NCBI GenBank assembly: GCA_964245885.1 | Contig: CAXTOX010000104.1 | Span: 1-13,818, forward strand | Direction of reading: 5' to 3' | From: CAHJWO01 sp964245885 | Lineage (GTDB): Bacteria > Verrucomicrobiota > Verrucomicrobiia > Chthoniobacterales > SZAS-18 | Length of the DNA: 13,818 nt | In this document: piece by piece, positions 6,086-12,744 of the stretch | How positions within the stretch are numbered: the first letter of the stretch is position 1 | Layout: every line of letters begins with the position of its first letter | Made by a program: the position numbers and the translations under genes | The notes under the pieces: model-generated | Seen by the model: the letters and a program-made list of their open reading frames with translations, nothing else | What the model was told of the DNA's origin: nothing | The model's database searches: none

Positions 6086-8749
6086 ATGAACGAGAAGCGA
6101 AAACCCTACCCTTTTGACCAGATCGAGCCGAAATGGCAGGGCCTCTGGGCGGAACGCAAAACCTTCCGCACGCCCAATCCCGGCGACGCGGACTTCGACC
6201 CGGCCAAGCCAAAGTTCTACGTGCTCGACATGTTCCCTTACCCGAGCGGCTCGGGGCTGCACGTCGGGCACCCGGAGGGTTACACCGCGACGGACATCAT
6301 CGCACGCTTCCGGCGCATGAAAGGCTTCAACGTCCTGCACCCGATGGGCTGGGACGCGTTCGGCCTCCCCGCCGAACAGCACGCCATCAAGACCGGCGAG
6401 CATCCGCGCGAGAACACCGCGCGCAACATCGCCAACTTCAAGAACCAGCTCAACCGCATCGGGTTCAACTACGACTGGGAACGCGAGGTCAATACGACCG
6501 ACCCGGGTTACTTCCGCTGGACGCAGTGGATTTTCCGGCTGCTGTACGAATCGTGGTTCAACCCGGCGACGGGCAAGGCCGAACCGATCACCACGTACGC
6601 CGGCCGCGAGCCGGACGCGGTGCGCCTGGCGTTCGTCTCGGAGGCACCGGTGAACTGGTGCCCCGGGCTGGGCACGGTGCTGGCGAACGAGGAGGTCATC
6701 GACGGCAAGAGCGAGGTCGGCGGCTTCCCGGTCGAGCGCCGCCCGATGCGCCAGTGGATGCTGCGCATCACCGCGTTCGCCGAACGGCTCATCAACGAAC
6801 TGGACGGCCTTGATTGGCCCGAGTCCATCAAGCTGCTCCAACGCAACTGGATCGGTCGCAGCGAGGGCGCGCACGTCACCTTCATCTTGGAAAACTTCGA
6901 GAACCGGCCGACGAGCCTCGTCGCCTTGGCCCTCGACACGGACCAGGCCGACCACCCCGCGCAGGACGCCGTGCCGGAGGGCCACCGCGTCCATCGGACG
7001 GCGGAATTGACCGTGTTCACGACGCGGCCTGACACGCTCTTCGGCGCGACGTACATGGTGCTCTCGCCCGAGCATCCGTTGGTGGACGTGTTCGCCGCCG
7101 ACGAGCACCGGGATGCCATCGCCACGTACCGCGCTAACATCGCCGGCAAGTCCGACCTCGAACGCACCGAACTTGCCAAGGAAAAAACGGGCGTGTTCAC
7201 CGGGGCGTACGCGGTCAATCCGGTCAACGGCGAGCGCATCCCCGTCTGGATCGCCGACTACGTGCTGATGGGCTACGGCACGGGGGCGATCATGGCCGTG
7301 CCCGCACACGACGAACGCGACTGGGAATTTGCCAAGAAGTACGACTTGCCGATCCGCAAGGTCGTGGAAGTCCCCGGCATGGACAACGCCGCCGACGTTT
7401 GCCTGGCCGGTTACGGCACGGCAATCCACTCGCACAACGCCGCCGTCTCGCTGGATGGTTTGCCGACCGATCAGGCGAAGGCGAAGATCATCGAATGGCT
7501 CGAAGGAAACGGCGGCGGCCAGCGCAAGATCAACTACAAGCTGCGTGACTGGCTGTTCTCGCGGCAGCGTTACTGGGGCGAACCGTTCCCCGTCATCTGG
7601 CAGGACGGCAAGCACTCCGCCTTGCCCGAAAGCGAGCTCCCGCTGCTGCCGCCCGATCTCGACGACTTCAAGCCCACCGGTACCGGCGAGCCGCCGCTGG
7701 CGCGCGCGACCAATTGGGTGCGCTACTCCGACGCCGCCACCCGCGAGACCAACACGATGCCGCAGTGGGCGGGTTCGTGCTGGTATTACCTGCGCTACTG
7801 CGACCCGCACAACGCCGGCCGCTTCGTCGGCGAGGAACCCGAGCAGTATTGGATGAGCGGCGGCAAGCCGGGCGGCGTCGATCTTTACGTCGGCGGCACC
7901 GAGCACGCCGTGCTGCACCTGTTGTACGCGCGCTTCTGGCACAAGGTACTCTTTGACCGCGGCTACGTTTCCACGCCGGAGCCGTTCCAGCGGCTGGTCA
8001 ACCAGGGTCTGATCCTGGCCGAAGACGGACGCAAGATGTCGAAGCGTTGGGGCAACGTGATCGACCCCCTCGACGTGATCAACGACTACGGCGCGGACGC
8101 CCTGCGGCTCTACGAGATGTTCATGGGGCCGCTGGAACAGACCAAACCTTGGAGCACGACCGGCGTGCAGGGGGTCGCCCGGTTCCTCGCGCGCGTGTGG
8201 CGTCTCTTCATGGAGGAAGACCAAGAAGGCCGCTGGCACCTGAGCGACGCCGTGCGCGACCTGCCGCCGACGCCCGCGCAGAACAAGGTCGTCCACGCCA
8301 CGATCAAGAAGGTGACGGCCGACATCGACGCGCTGAGCTTCAACACCGCCATCGCGCAGATGATGGTTTGCACCAACGAGTTCACCGCCGCCCCGGAACG
8401 ACCCGTTCCGGGGTTGCGCGTGCTCTTGCAACTGTTGAATCCGTTCGCGCCGCACCTGACGGAGGAACTCAACGAAACCCTGGAAGCGAAGTTTCCCACC
8501 GGCGGAGGACTGCTCGCGGCCCGCCCGTGGCCCGAGTTCGATGCGGCCCTGCTCATCGAGGACGAAATCGAGATGCCCGTCCAGATCAACGGCAAGCTGC
8601 GCGACCGGATCAGCGTCAAAAAAGATGCCGCCCTCGCCCAGATCGAATCCGCCGCGCTCGCGGCACCAAAGGTGCTTGAACATCTCGGAGAAAATTCCCC
8701 GAAGAAAGTGATCGTCGTGCCCGGAAAACTTGTTAACATCGTCGTTTGA
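6086..8749 (+). CDS. leuS: Leucyl-tRNA synthetase
   Basis: A class I aminoacyl-tRNA synthetase that charges tRNA-Leu with leucine in the cytoplasm. The 887 residues are slightly longer than the usual 860 or so. In order: the HIGH-type motif in PYPSGSGLHVGH (51-62), the CP1 editing domain with TTRPDTLFG (312-320) and GTGAIMAVPAHDERDWEFA, the tryptophan-rich return to the catalytic core, KMSK (650-653), the anticodon-binding helical domain (MMVCTNEF onward), and the C-terminal VQINGKLRDRISV. Two local oddities are present: about 41 residues instead of a short turn between VTF (264-266) and LTVFTT (308-313), and a loop PERPVPG (770-776) encoded by a perfect DNA palindrome. The ATG at 6086 is chosen because MNEKRKPYPFDQIEPKWQ is the typical start; upstream frame is hairpin array. 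No ribosome binding site is visible. Confidence 0.98.
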   Translation: MNEKRKPYPFDQIEPKWQGLWAERKTFRTPNPGDADFDPAKPKFYVLDMFPYPSGSGLHVGHPEGYTATDIIARFRRMKGFNVLHPMGWDAFGLPAEQHAIKTGEHPRENTARNIANFKNQLNRIGFNYDWEREVNTTDPGYFRWTQWIFRLLYESWFNPATGKAEPITTYAGREPDAVRLAFVSEAPVNWCPGLGTVLANEEVIDGKSEVGGFPVERRPMRQWMLRITAFAERLINELDGLDWPESIKLLQRNWIGRSEGAHVTFILENFENRPTSLVALALDTDQADHPAQDAVPEGHRVHRTAELTVFTTRPDTLFGATYMVLSPEHPLVDVFAADEHRDAIATYRANIAGKSDLERTELAKEKTGVFTGAYAVNPVNGERIPVWIADYVLMGYGTGAIMAVPAHDERDWEFAKKYDLPIRKVVEVPGMDNAADVCLAGYGTAIHSHNAAVSLDGLPTDQAKAKIIEWLEGNGGGQRKINYKLRDWLFSRQRYWGEPFPVIWQDGKHSALPESELPLLPPDLDDFKPTGTGEPPLARATNWVRYSDAATRETNTMPQWAGSCWYYLRYCDPHNAGRFVGEEPEQYWMSGGKPGGVDLYVGGTEHAVLHLLYARFWHKVLFDRGYVSTPEPFQRLVNQGLILAEDGRKMSKRWGNVIDPLDVINDYGADALRLYEMFMGPLEQTKPWSTTGVQGVARFLARVWRLFMEEDQEGRWHLSDAVRDLPPTPAQNKVVHATIKKVTADIDALSFNTAIAQMMVCTNEFTAAPERPVPGLRVLLQLLNPFAPHLTEELNETLEAKFPTGGGLLAARPWPEFDAALLIEDEIEMPVQINGKLRDRISVKKDAALAQIESAALAAPKVLEHLGENSPKKVIVVPGKLVNIVV
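8391..8413 (+). repeat. Perfect 23-bp palindrome inside leuS
   Basis: CCCCGGAAC (8391-8399), loop GACCC (8400-8404), GTTCCGGGG (8405-8413): a 9-bp perfect stem. It encodes the surface-loop residues PERPVPG of the anticodon-binding domain. It resembles a small palindromic repeat accepted in frame, but chance in a GC-rich gene is not excluded. Confidence 0.7.
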
Positions 8750-8774
8750 CCGACCTCGCCAACCCCATGTAACC

Positions 8775-9338
8775 ATGACGCCGTCTTTCCCCCGCCGGTC
8801 GTTTTCGTTGCTGGCCGCCGCGTCCTTCGCGCTGGCGCTGCTTTCGGGCTGCGAAAAATCCGTCGACGAGGAAGACGTGGCCGCGTCAGGTCCGCGGGTG
8901 GAGGCGACGCCGACGCCCGCGCCGGCCGCGCCGGGTTCGGACCGGGTGGGACGCAAGGCGTTGAGCGCGTACTCCGCCGTCAGTGCTTACCTCAAGGACC
9001 AGGACCCCGACCTGCGGGAGCACCTGCAAAAGGCAGCCTCGAAGTTCGTCAAGGACAAGGACAAGTGGCGCGAGCGGCTGGCGGGCCGCCAGCGCGACCT
9101 CCAGCCAAAGATTACCCGACTGCGCGATCAGCTCACGAAGGCCGAAGGGCAGTCCGGCGACGCGTTGCGCAACTTGCGGCAGGAACTCTCCAGCCTCGAA
9201 TCCCAGCGCGCGGAAGCCGACCGCAAGCTTACCGAACTCGAATCCATCACGAGCGACACCTGGAAATCTTTCCGGGACCGTCTGGCGGTGGACGGCGACG
9301 AGGACAAACCAGCGACGCCGAAGCCGACGAAGCGGTAG
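8775..9338 (+). CDS. Coiled-coil lipoprotein of unknown function
   Basis: A 187-residue secreted lipoprotein. The N-terminus has basic residues (PRR), a hydrophobic core (SLLAAASFALAL) and the lipobox LLSGC with the lipidated cysteine at 26. Acid residues after the cysteine give no clear sorting rule here. A Pro/Ala/Thr-rich linker (44-54) leads to a mostly charged helical region (about 75-170) in which WRERLAGRQRDLQPKITRLRDQL and LRNLRQELSSLESQRAEADRKLTELES look like coiled coil. The C-terminus is a disordered KPATPKPTKR tail. It starts 25 bp after leuS and may share its transcript, though the functions look unrelated. The ATG at 8775 is preferred over the in-frame open stretch from 8730 because it gives a proper signal peptide. 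I do not recognise a family. Confidence 0.85.
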   Translation: MTPSFPRRSFSLLAAASFALALLSGCEKSVDEEDVAASGPRVEATPTPAPAAPGSDRVGRKALSAYSAVSAYLKDQDPDLREHLQKAASKFVKDKDKWRERLAGRQRDLQPKITRLRDQLTKAEGQSGDALRNLRQELSSLESQRAEADRKLTELESITSDTWKSFRDRLAVDGDEDKPATPKPTKR

Positions 9339-9382
9339 TGCGGACTTGCGCTTGCGCGTACGGTTCGTGCCGCAGCATTTTT
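9339..9382 (+). terminator. Possible terminator after the lipoprotein gene
   Basis: TGCGG (9339-9343) can pair with CCGCA (9370-9374), with a small inner GCGC-TT-GCGC hairpin, followed closely by a run of five T (9378-9382). The stem is short and the loop long, so this is a weak candidate. Confidence 0.3.
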
Positions 9383-9402
9383 CAGTCGCTTGTAAAGCTC
9401 CG

Positions 9403-9615
9403 AGCCCCGGCAGGGGCGCAAGAGAATAGCCCACGGCGCGAGCCGTGGGGAACACGTGCCGAGTGGAATAGCCCCGGCAGGGGCGTAAGAAAATCAGCGT
9501 GGCGTTCCTTGCTGGCCCGCCTTCTTTCTTCCGCCCCTGCCGGGGCTTTGAGCCTCTGGGCGGCTTCTCCCACGGCTCACGCCGCGGGCTAAATTCTTAC
9601 GCCCCTGCCGGGGCT
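9403..9615. repeat. Inverted repeat 4: nested AGCCCCGGCAGGGGCG element
   Basis: Four copies of AGCCCCGGCAGGGGCG occur: forward at 9403-9418 and 9470-9485, reverse at 9532-9547 and 9600-9615. Each is itself a stem (GCCCC-GGCA-GGGGC). Between the two copies of each half lies another hairpin: CCCACGGC-GCGA-GCCGTGGG (9430-9449) on the left, and its inverted, one-mismatch counterpart (9569-9588) on the right. The two halves are thus about 84-nt reverse complements around a 46-nt centre. The element fills the 310-bp gap between convergent genes at 8775-9338 and 9649-10353, where it could block read-through in both directions. No gene is found in this gap. Confidence 0.95.
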
Positions 9616-9648
9616 AGGAATTGAAGGAATCCTCCAAGCGAAAATGCC

Positions 9649-10353
9649 TCAGTCGCTGTCCTGATACCCCGCCGCCTTGAACGCCTCGTTCAGCCGTGCC
9701 TTGCCGCCGGTCTCGATGGGTTCGCCGTGGCCGACGATCACCCGGTCGAAATCCCACCTCATGATCGTGTCCAACGATCCCGTGAAAGCATCCTCATCCC
9801 CGACCGTGAGTTTCTCCGGCCGCGGCACTCCCGGGCTATGCTGCAACCCGACCTGGAGCAAGGACGCCATCCGCACGCCCAGCGGCGCGTCGGCTTCCAC
9901 GTTGAAGAGCAGATCCGTGACGATCAACGTGCGCGACGGCCGGTGCAAAAAAACGAATTCCTTCGCGGCGGACTTGCCCGCCAGTTCGAGCACGTCCAGC
10001 TCGCCTTCCCAGGCGGCGGGCGCGTGACCCAGCGTTTCGGTGGGAAAGCCGACCGTCTCCGAAAATCCATCCGGCGCGAGGAACGGGAGATTTGGAAACG
10101 CCGCCCGGCCTTCCTTGGCGAACGTGTCGTGCAACGTGATGGCTTCCACCAAGTAGGCGGGCTTGCCCAGCGCGTTGATCGCAGCGACATCCTCGGGCGA
10201 GAACGGTCCCGTGGAGTGAATTACCAGTTCGCCGGACGACAGGCGGATGATCGTGACGTTGCGGCCCAGATACTCACCGAGGATCGGGAGCTTGTAGTGC
10301 AGCAGCCAGAGGTTTTCAGCGATGTTCTTCACGCTGATGATTCGCCGAGGCAT
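9649..10353 (-). CDS. DUF4336-type metallo-beta-lactamase-like hydrolase
   Basis: A 234-residue cytoplasmic protein with a degenerate MBL-fold pattern. NVTIIRLSSGELVIHSTGPFS (32-52) is the opening strand pair typical of DUF4336, LVEAITLHDTFAKEGRAAFPN (68-88) carries a histidine (75) where these proteins have their metal region, and VTDLLFN (145-151) and DRVIVGHGEPIE (203-214) supply an Asp and His near the end. The full HxHxDH motif of true MBL enzymes is absent, so metal binding and activity are uncertain. It is the last gene of the MOSC-phosphoesterase operon, 26 bp downstream of its neighbour. The ATG at 10353 is chosen because the longer frame overlaps the phosphoesterase gene heavily and encodes nothing familiar. 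Confidence 0.82.
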   Translation of the reverse strand: MPRRIISVKNIAENLWLLHYKLPILGEYLGRNVTIIRLSSGELVIHSTGPFSPEDVAAINALGKPAYLVEAITLHDTFAKEGRAAFPNLPFLAPDGFSETVGFPTETLGHAPAAWEGELDVLELAGKSAAKEFVFLHRPSRTLIVTDLLFNVEADAPLGVRMASLLQVGLQHSPGVPRPEKLTVGDEDAFTGSLDTIMRWDFDRVIVGHGEPIETGGKARLNEAFKAAGYQDSD

Positions 10354-10379
10354 CCCCCGGTGGTCGGCGCAGGTGGCAA

Positions 10380-11069
10380 CTATCTCGCCGCCAGGCCGGG
10401 CGGCAAAATCCGCTTCGGGCTGCACAGCCACAGCCGTGCGCCGCGTCCCCACTTGCTTCCACCGCCACCGGCTGCCCACGGCGAGAAAGCCGGCAGCACC
10501 CACCGGTCCGCACCCTGCACCAAGGCCGGCAGCTTCAACGCGAACCCCGCGCCATCGCGCACCGTCGCCGCCGGGTGGTGGTGCCCGATGATCACCGTGC
10601 GTCCCGCTGTTTCCGCTACGTCCGGGCCGGAGCCGTCGCCATGGTGAAAGCAGAACCGCGGCGTCAGCCAATGCCTCTGCATTTCCCCCGCGCCGAACAC
10701 CCGCCGGTCATGGTTGCCGGCGACCAGCACCACCTCGCAGCCGCCGTTGGCCCGCAGGCGTTCCAGGAGCCGCCGGGCCGGTTCGCGGGCCGCGCCGTCG
10801 TGGACGAAATCCCCCACGATCACCAGCCGCGTCGGCCGGTAATCGTCCAGCAAGGCGGTCAGCCGCGCCTCGATGGGGTCCATGCCCCACAGCGGGAACA
10901 ACGCCCCGGCGGCGCGCTGGCTCAGCTCGTAGCCGAAATGCACGTCGGCCACTGCCAGCCAGCGTTCAGCGCGGTGGTAGAGCGCCAGCCGCGCGTCGAG
11001 CACCGTGTCCACGTCCACCAGCACGCGCGTCGGTGCCGGGACGAAGGGCGAGGTTTGCGCCGCGTTCAC
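10380..11069 (-). CDS. Metallophosphoesterase of the COG1407/PdeM type
   Basis: A 229-residue calcineurin-like phosphoesterase. All five metal motifs are seen: ADVHFG (41-46), GDFVHDG (86-92), GNHDR (118-122), FHHGDG (141-146) and IGHHHP (161-166). The start of the domain (LAVADVHFGYE) and the end (RWVLPAFSPWAAG) fit the ICC-like COG1407 group, to which PdeM belongs. PdeM is described next to a DNA-repair ligase and exonuclease; none is in view here, so I leave the symbol blank. The start is GTG at 11069, one base after the stop of the MOSC gene, with GGAG seven bases before it; the two are surely co-transcribed. The substrate could be nucleic acid or a small phosphodiester. Confidence 0.9.
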   Translation of the reverse strand: MNAAQTSPFVPAPTRVLVDVDTVLDARLALYHRAERWLAVADVHFGYELSQRAAGALFPLWGMDPIEARLTALLDDYRPTRLVIVGDFVHDGAAREPARRLLERLRANGGCEVVLVAGNHDRRVFGAGEMQRHWLTPRFCFHHGDGSGPDVAETAGRTVIIGHHHPAATVRDGAGFALKLPALVQGADRWVLPAFSPWAAGGGGSKWGRGARLWLCSPKRILPPGLAAR

Positions 11070-11080
11070 CTCAGATCTCC
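11070..11080 (-). promoter_or_regulatory. Ribosome binding site deciding the GTG start
   Basis: On the minus strand GGAG (11080-11077) is followed by ATCTGAG and then the GTG at 11069. It overlaps the end of the MOSC gene and is the only convincing Shine-Dalgarno match I find before any gene in the window. Confidence 0.6.
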
Positions 11081-11556
11081 GCCTGGACGCGCAGCACTCC
11101 CGGCGTGAGGATCTCGGCCCGCAGGCCGCCGCGTCCTTTGAGCGCCTGTTCCGCGCCCGGACCGAAAGCCCCGTCCATCCAGTAGCACGGCCGGCATTCC
11201 TCGCGTCCGCGGAAGGTGACCCCCTGCACCTGGAACTCTGCGCCGTCCGTCAACGCGTTCAAGTCCACCCCGGCGCAGACGACGTTACGGCGCAAAACGG
11301 CGGGCGTCTTGTCACGGACGCCGAGCTGTTCACAGAGTTCTTGGTAAACCTCCTCCGCAAAAAATGTGATCTGGCCCTTGTACCGGTCCTTGAAGTCGAA
11401 GAACCGGTCGCCCTCGATGCCGCGTCCCGGCACGCAACGCACCTCCTCCACTTCCAGCGTGGGAGATTCGCCCGGCGGCTTGCCGTGATGGCCGAAATAG
11501 TTGTGCCCCGGCGAGGTGTAGAGGCGAAGGATTCGCAACGGCGGCTGGAGGAGCAT
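11071..11556 (-). CDS. MOSC-domain protein
   Basis: A 161-residue single MOSC domain. MOSC proteins handle sulfur or the molybdenum cofactor, and include the C-terminus of Moco sulfurase and the YiiM/YcbX reductase components. Family features seen are LYTSPGHNYFGHHGKP (12-27), CVPGRGIEGDRFFDF (41-55), LRRNVVCAGVDLNAL (88-102) and EECRPCYWMD (119-128) with the conserved cysteines at 121 and 124. It is the first gene of a three-gene operon and divergent from fdhD and the FdhF-type oxidoreductase, which also depend on molybdenum cofactor and sulfur transfer; a shared role is likely but unproven. The ATG at 11556 is preferred; a TTG at 11601 would add 15 residues with no similarity to the family. 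Confidence 0.9.
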   Translation of the reverse strand: MLLQPPLRILRLYTSPGHNYFGHHGKPPGESPTLEVEEVRCVPGRGIEGDRFFDFKDRYKGQITFFAEEVYQELCEQLGVRDKTPAVLRRNVVCAGVDLNALTDGAEFQVQGVTFRGREECRPCYWMDGAFGPGAEQALKGRGGLRAEILTPGVLRVQAEI

Positions 11557-11639
11557 CGGGCAGGGAGAAGTCTGGTGCGAAGGTAGGTCCGTGCCGCCCA
11601 ACGCGCAACGTCTACCCTCTCAATCCCTGCCCAGAAAAT

Positions 11640-11737
11640 GCCTCCCGCAAAGGACGCCAAGGCCGCAAAGGACGGAAAAAGGAAAAAGTTTGTCTGGCAA
11701 CCTCTTCCCCTCTTCCTTGGCGTCCTTTGCGAGAGGC
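11640..11737. repeat. Inverted repeat 5 (23-bp arms)
   Basis: The left arm 11640-11662 reads GCCTCCCGCAAAGGACG then CCAAGG; the right arm 11715-11737 is its reverse complement with 22 of 23 matches. A direct repeat CCGCAAAGGACG occurs at 11645-11656 and again at 11663-11674, an 18-bp period. The 52-nt loop is purine-rich (GGAAAAAGG). Outside the arms there is weaker continuation of pairing (CCTGCC on both sides). It occupies the divergent region between the MOSC gene and fdhD and so lies among their promoters. Confidence 0.9.
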
Positions 11738-11828
11738 ACCTCTTGTGTTGGCAGGCGACACGTTTTAAGTTCAAACGATTGTCGCCCGCGCCCCCGGCCT
11801 TCATGCGAGCGGCACAGCCCCCCCGACA

Positions 11829-12731
11829 ATGGAACGCCCCGTCGCCAAAAGCCTCGTCGTCCGCGTGGAAGGCGTCCGGCCCGCCGAACCGCGCGACGAC
11901 TTCCTCGCCGTCGAGGAACCGCTCGAAATCCAGCTCGGCTACGAACGCCGCGGCTGGCGCGTCCACAAGAGCGTTTCCATCACGATGCGCACCCCCGGTG
12001 CGGACGACGAACTCGCCGCCGGGTTCCTGTTCACCGAGGGCATCGTCGGCGACGCGAGCCACATCGAGGCCATCCGCACCGAGGAACCGAACGTCGTCCG
12101 CGTCGAACTCCGCGCGGGCGTGGCGGTCGATCTGCGCCGGTTGGAACGCCACTTTTACACGACGAGCTCTTGCGGCGTCTGCGGCAAGGCTTCCATCGCC
12201 GCCTTGAATCTGCCCAACCTCCCCCGCCTGACCGCCGACCGCCCGGTTTTCGACGCCGAGACGATCCACCGTCTACCGGCCACCTTGCGCGGCACCCAGG
12301 CGGTCTTCGACCAGACGGGCGGCCTGCACGCGGCGGCGCTCTTCGACCCCGCCGGCCGGCTCGCCGCGATGCGCGAGGACGTGGGCCGGCACAACGCCGT
12401 GGACAAGCTCATCGGCTCACAACTGCTCGCGGGCGCGACCACCCCGCTGAACGGCCACCTGCTTTTTGTCAGCGGGCGCGCGAGCTTTGAACTCGTGCAG
12501 AAAGCCCTCGCCGCCGGGCTGCCGATCCTCGCCGCGGTCGGTGCGCCTTCAAGCCTCGCCGTGGGACTTGCCCAGACGCGCGGCATGACGCTCCTCGGCT
12601 TCGTGCGCGGCGGCAGATTTAATATTTACACCGGAGAAGGACGCGTCCGCGAAACCGCTTCCTCCGATTCCCATGGAGGCATCGTCCCGGCGAGGATGCC
12701 TTCGTGTTTGGTCCCCGCCACCACCTTGTAA
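11829..12731 (+). CDS. fdhD: FdhD, sulfurtransferase for formate dehydrogenase
   Basis: FdhD carries sulfur from a cysteine desulfurase to the bis-MGD molybdenum cofactor, which formate-dehydrogenase-type enzymes need for activity. Seen in the 300 residues are EEPLEIQLGY (29-38), MRTPGADDELAAGFLFTEGIV (53-73), the essential CxxC in SSCGVCG (113-119; Cys115, Cys118), REDVGRHNAVDKLIG (182-196), VSGRASFELVQKA (214-226) and GFVRGGRFNIYTG (257-269). In relatives I remember, the chain ends soon after this last motif; here about 30 more residues follow, rich in Ser, Pro and Gly, and their DNA contains a hairpin. The ATG at 11829 gives the normal N-terminus. It is followed after 13 bp by its likely client enzyme. 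Confidence 0.96.
   Translation: MERPVAKSLVVRVEGVRPAEPRDDFLAVEEPLEIQLGYERRGWRVHKSVSITMRTPGADDELAAGFLFTEGIVGDASHIEAIRTEEPNVVRVELRAGVAVDLRRLERHFYTTSSCGVCGKASIAALNLPNLPRLTADRPVFDAETIHRLPATLRGTQAVFDQTGGLHAAALFDPAGRLAAMREDVGRHNAVDKLIGSQLLAGATTPLNGHLLFVSGRASFELVQKALAAGLPILAAVGAPSSLAVGLAQTRGMTLLGFVRGGRFNIYTGEGRVRETASSDSHGGIVPARMPSCLVPATTL
12678..12702 (+). repeat. Hairpin in the 3' tail of fdhD
   Basis: AGGCATCGTC (12678-12687), loop CCGGC, GAGGATGCCT (12693-12702): 9 of 10 bases pair. It lies in the part encoding the extra C-terminal residues of FdhD and looks like a small palindromic repeat that was absorbed into the frame. Confidence 0.55.
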
Positions 12732-12744
12732 TTTTTTCCCTACC

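Noticed and set aside
5975..8956. 993-residue open frame antisense to leuS
   Set aside because: Length comes from the high third-position GC of leuS; the translation has no recognisable motif.
9403..9615. Insertion sequence remnant
   Set aside because: No transposase frame or target duplication is visible; it is a nested palindrome only.
11743..11770. Possible sigma-54 or sigma-70 promoter before fdhD
   Set aside because: The TTGGCAG sequence lacks GC at the -12 position, and TTGTGT with an AT-rich hexamer is too weak to call.
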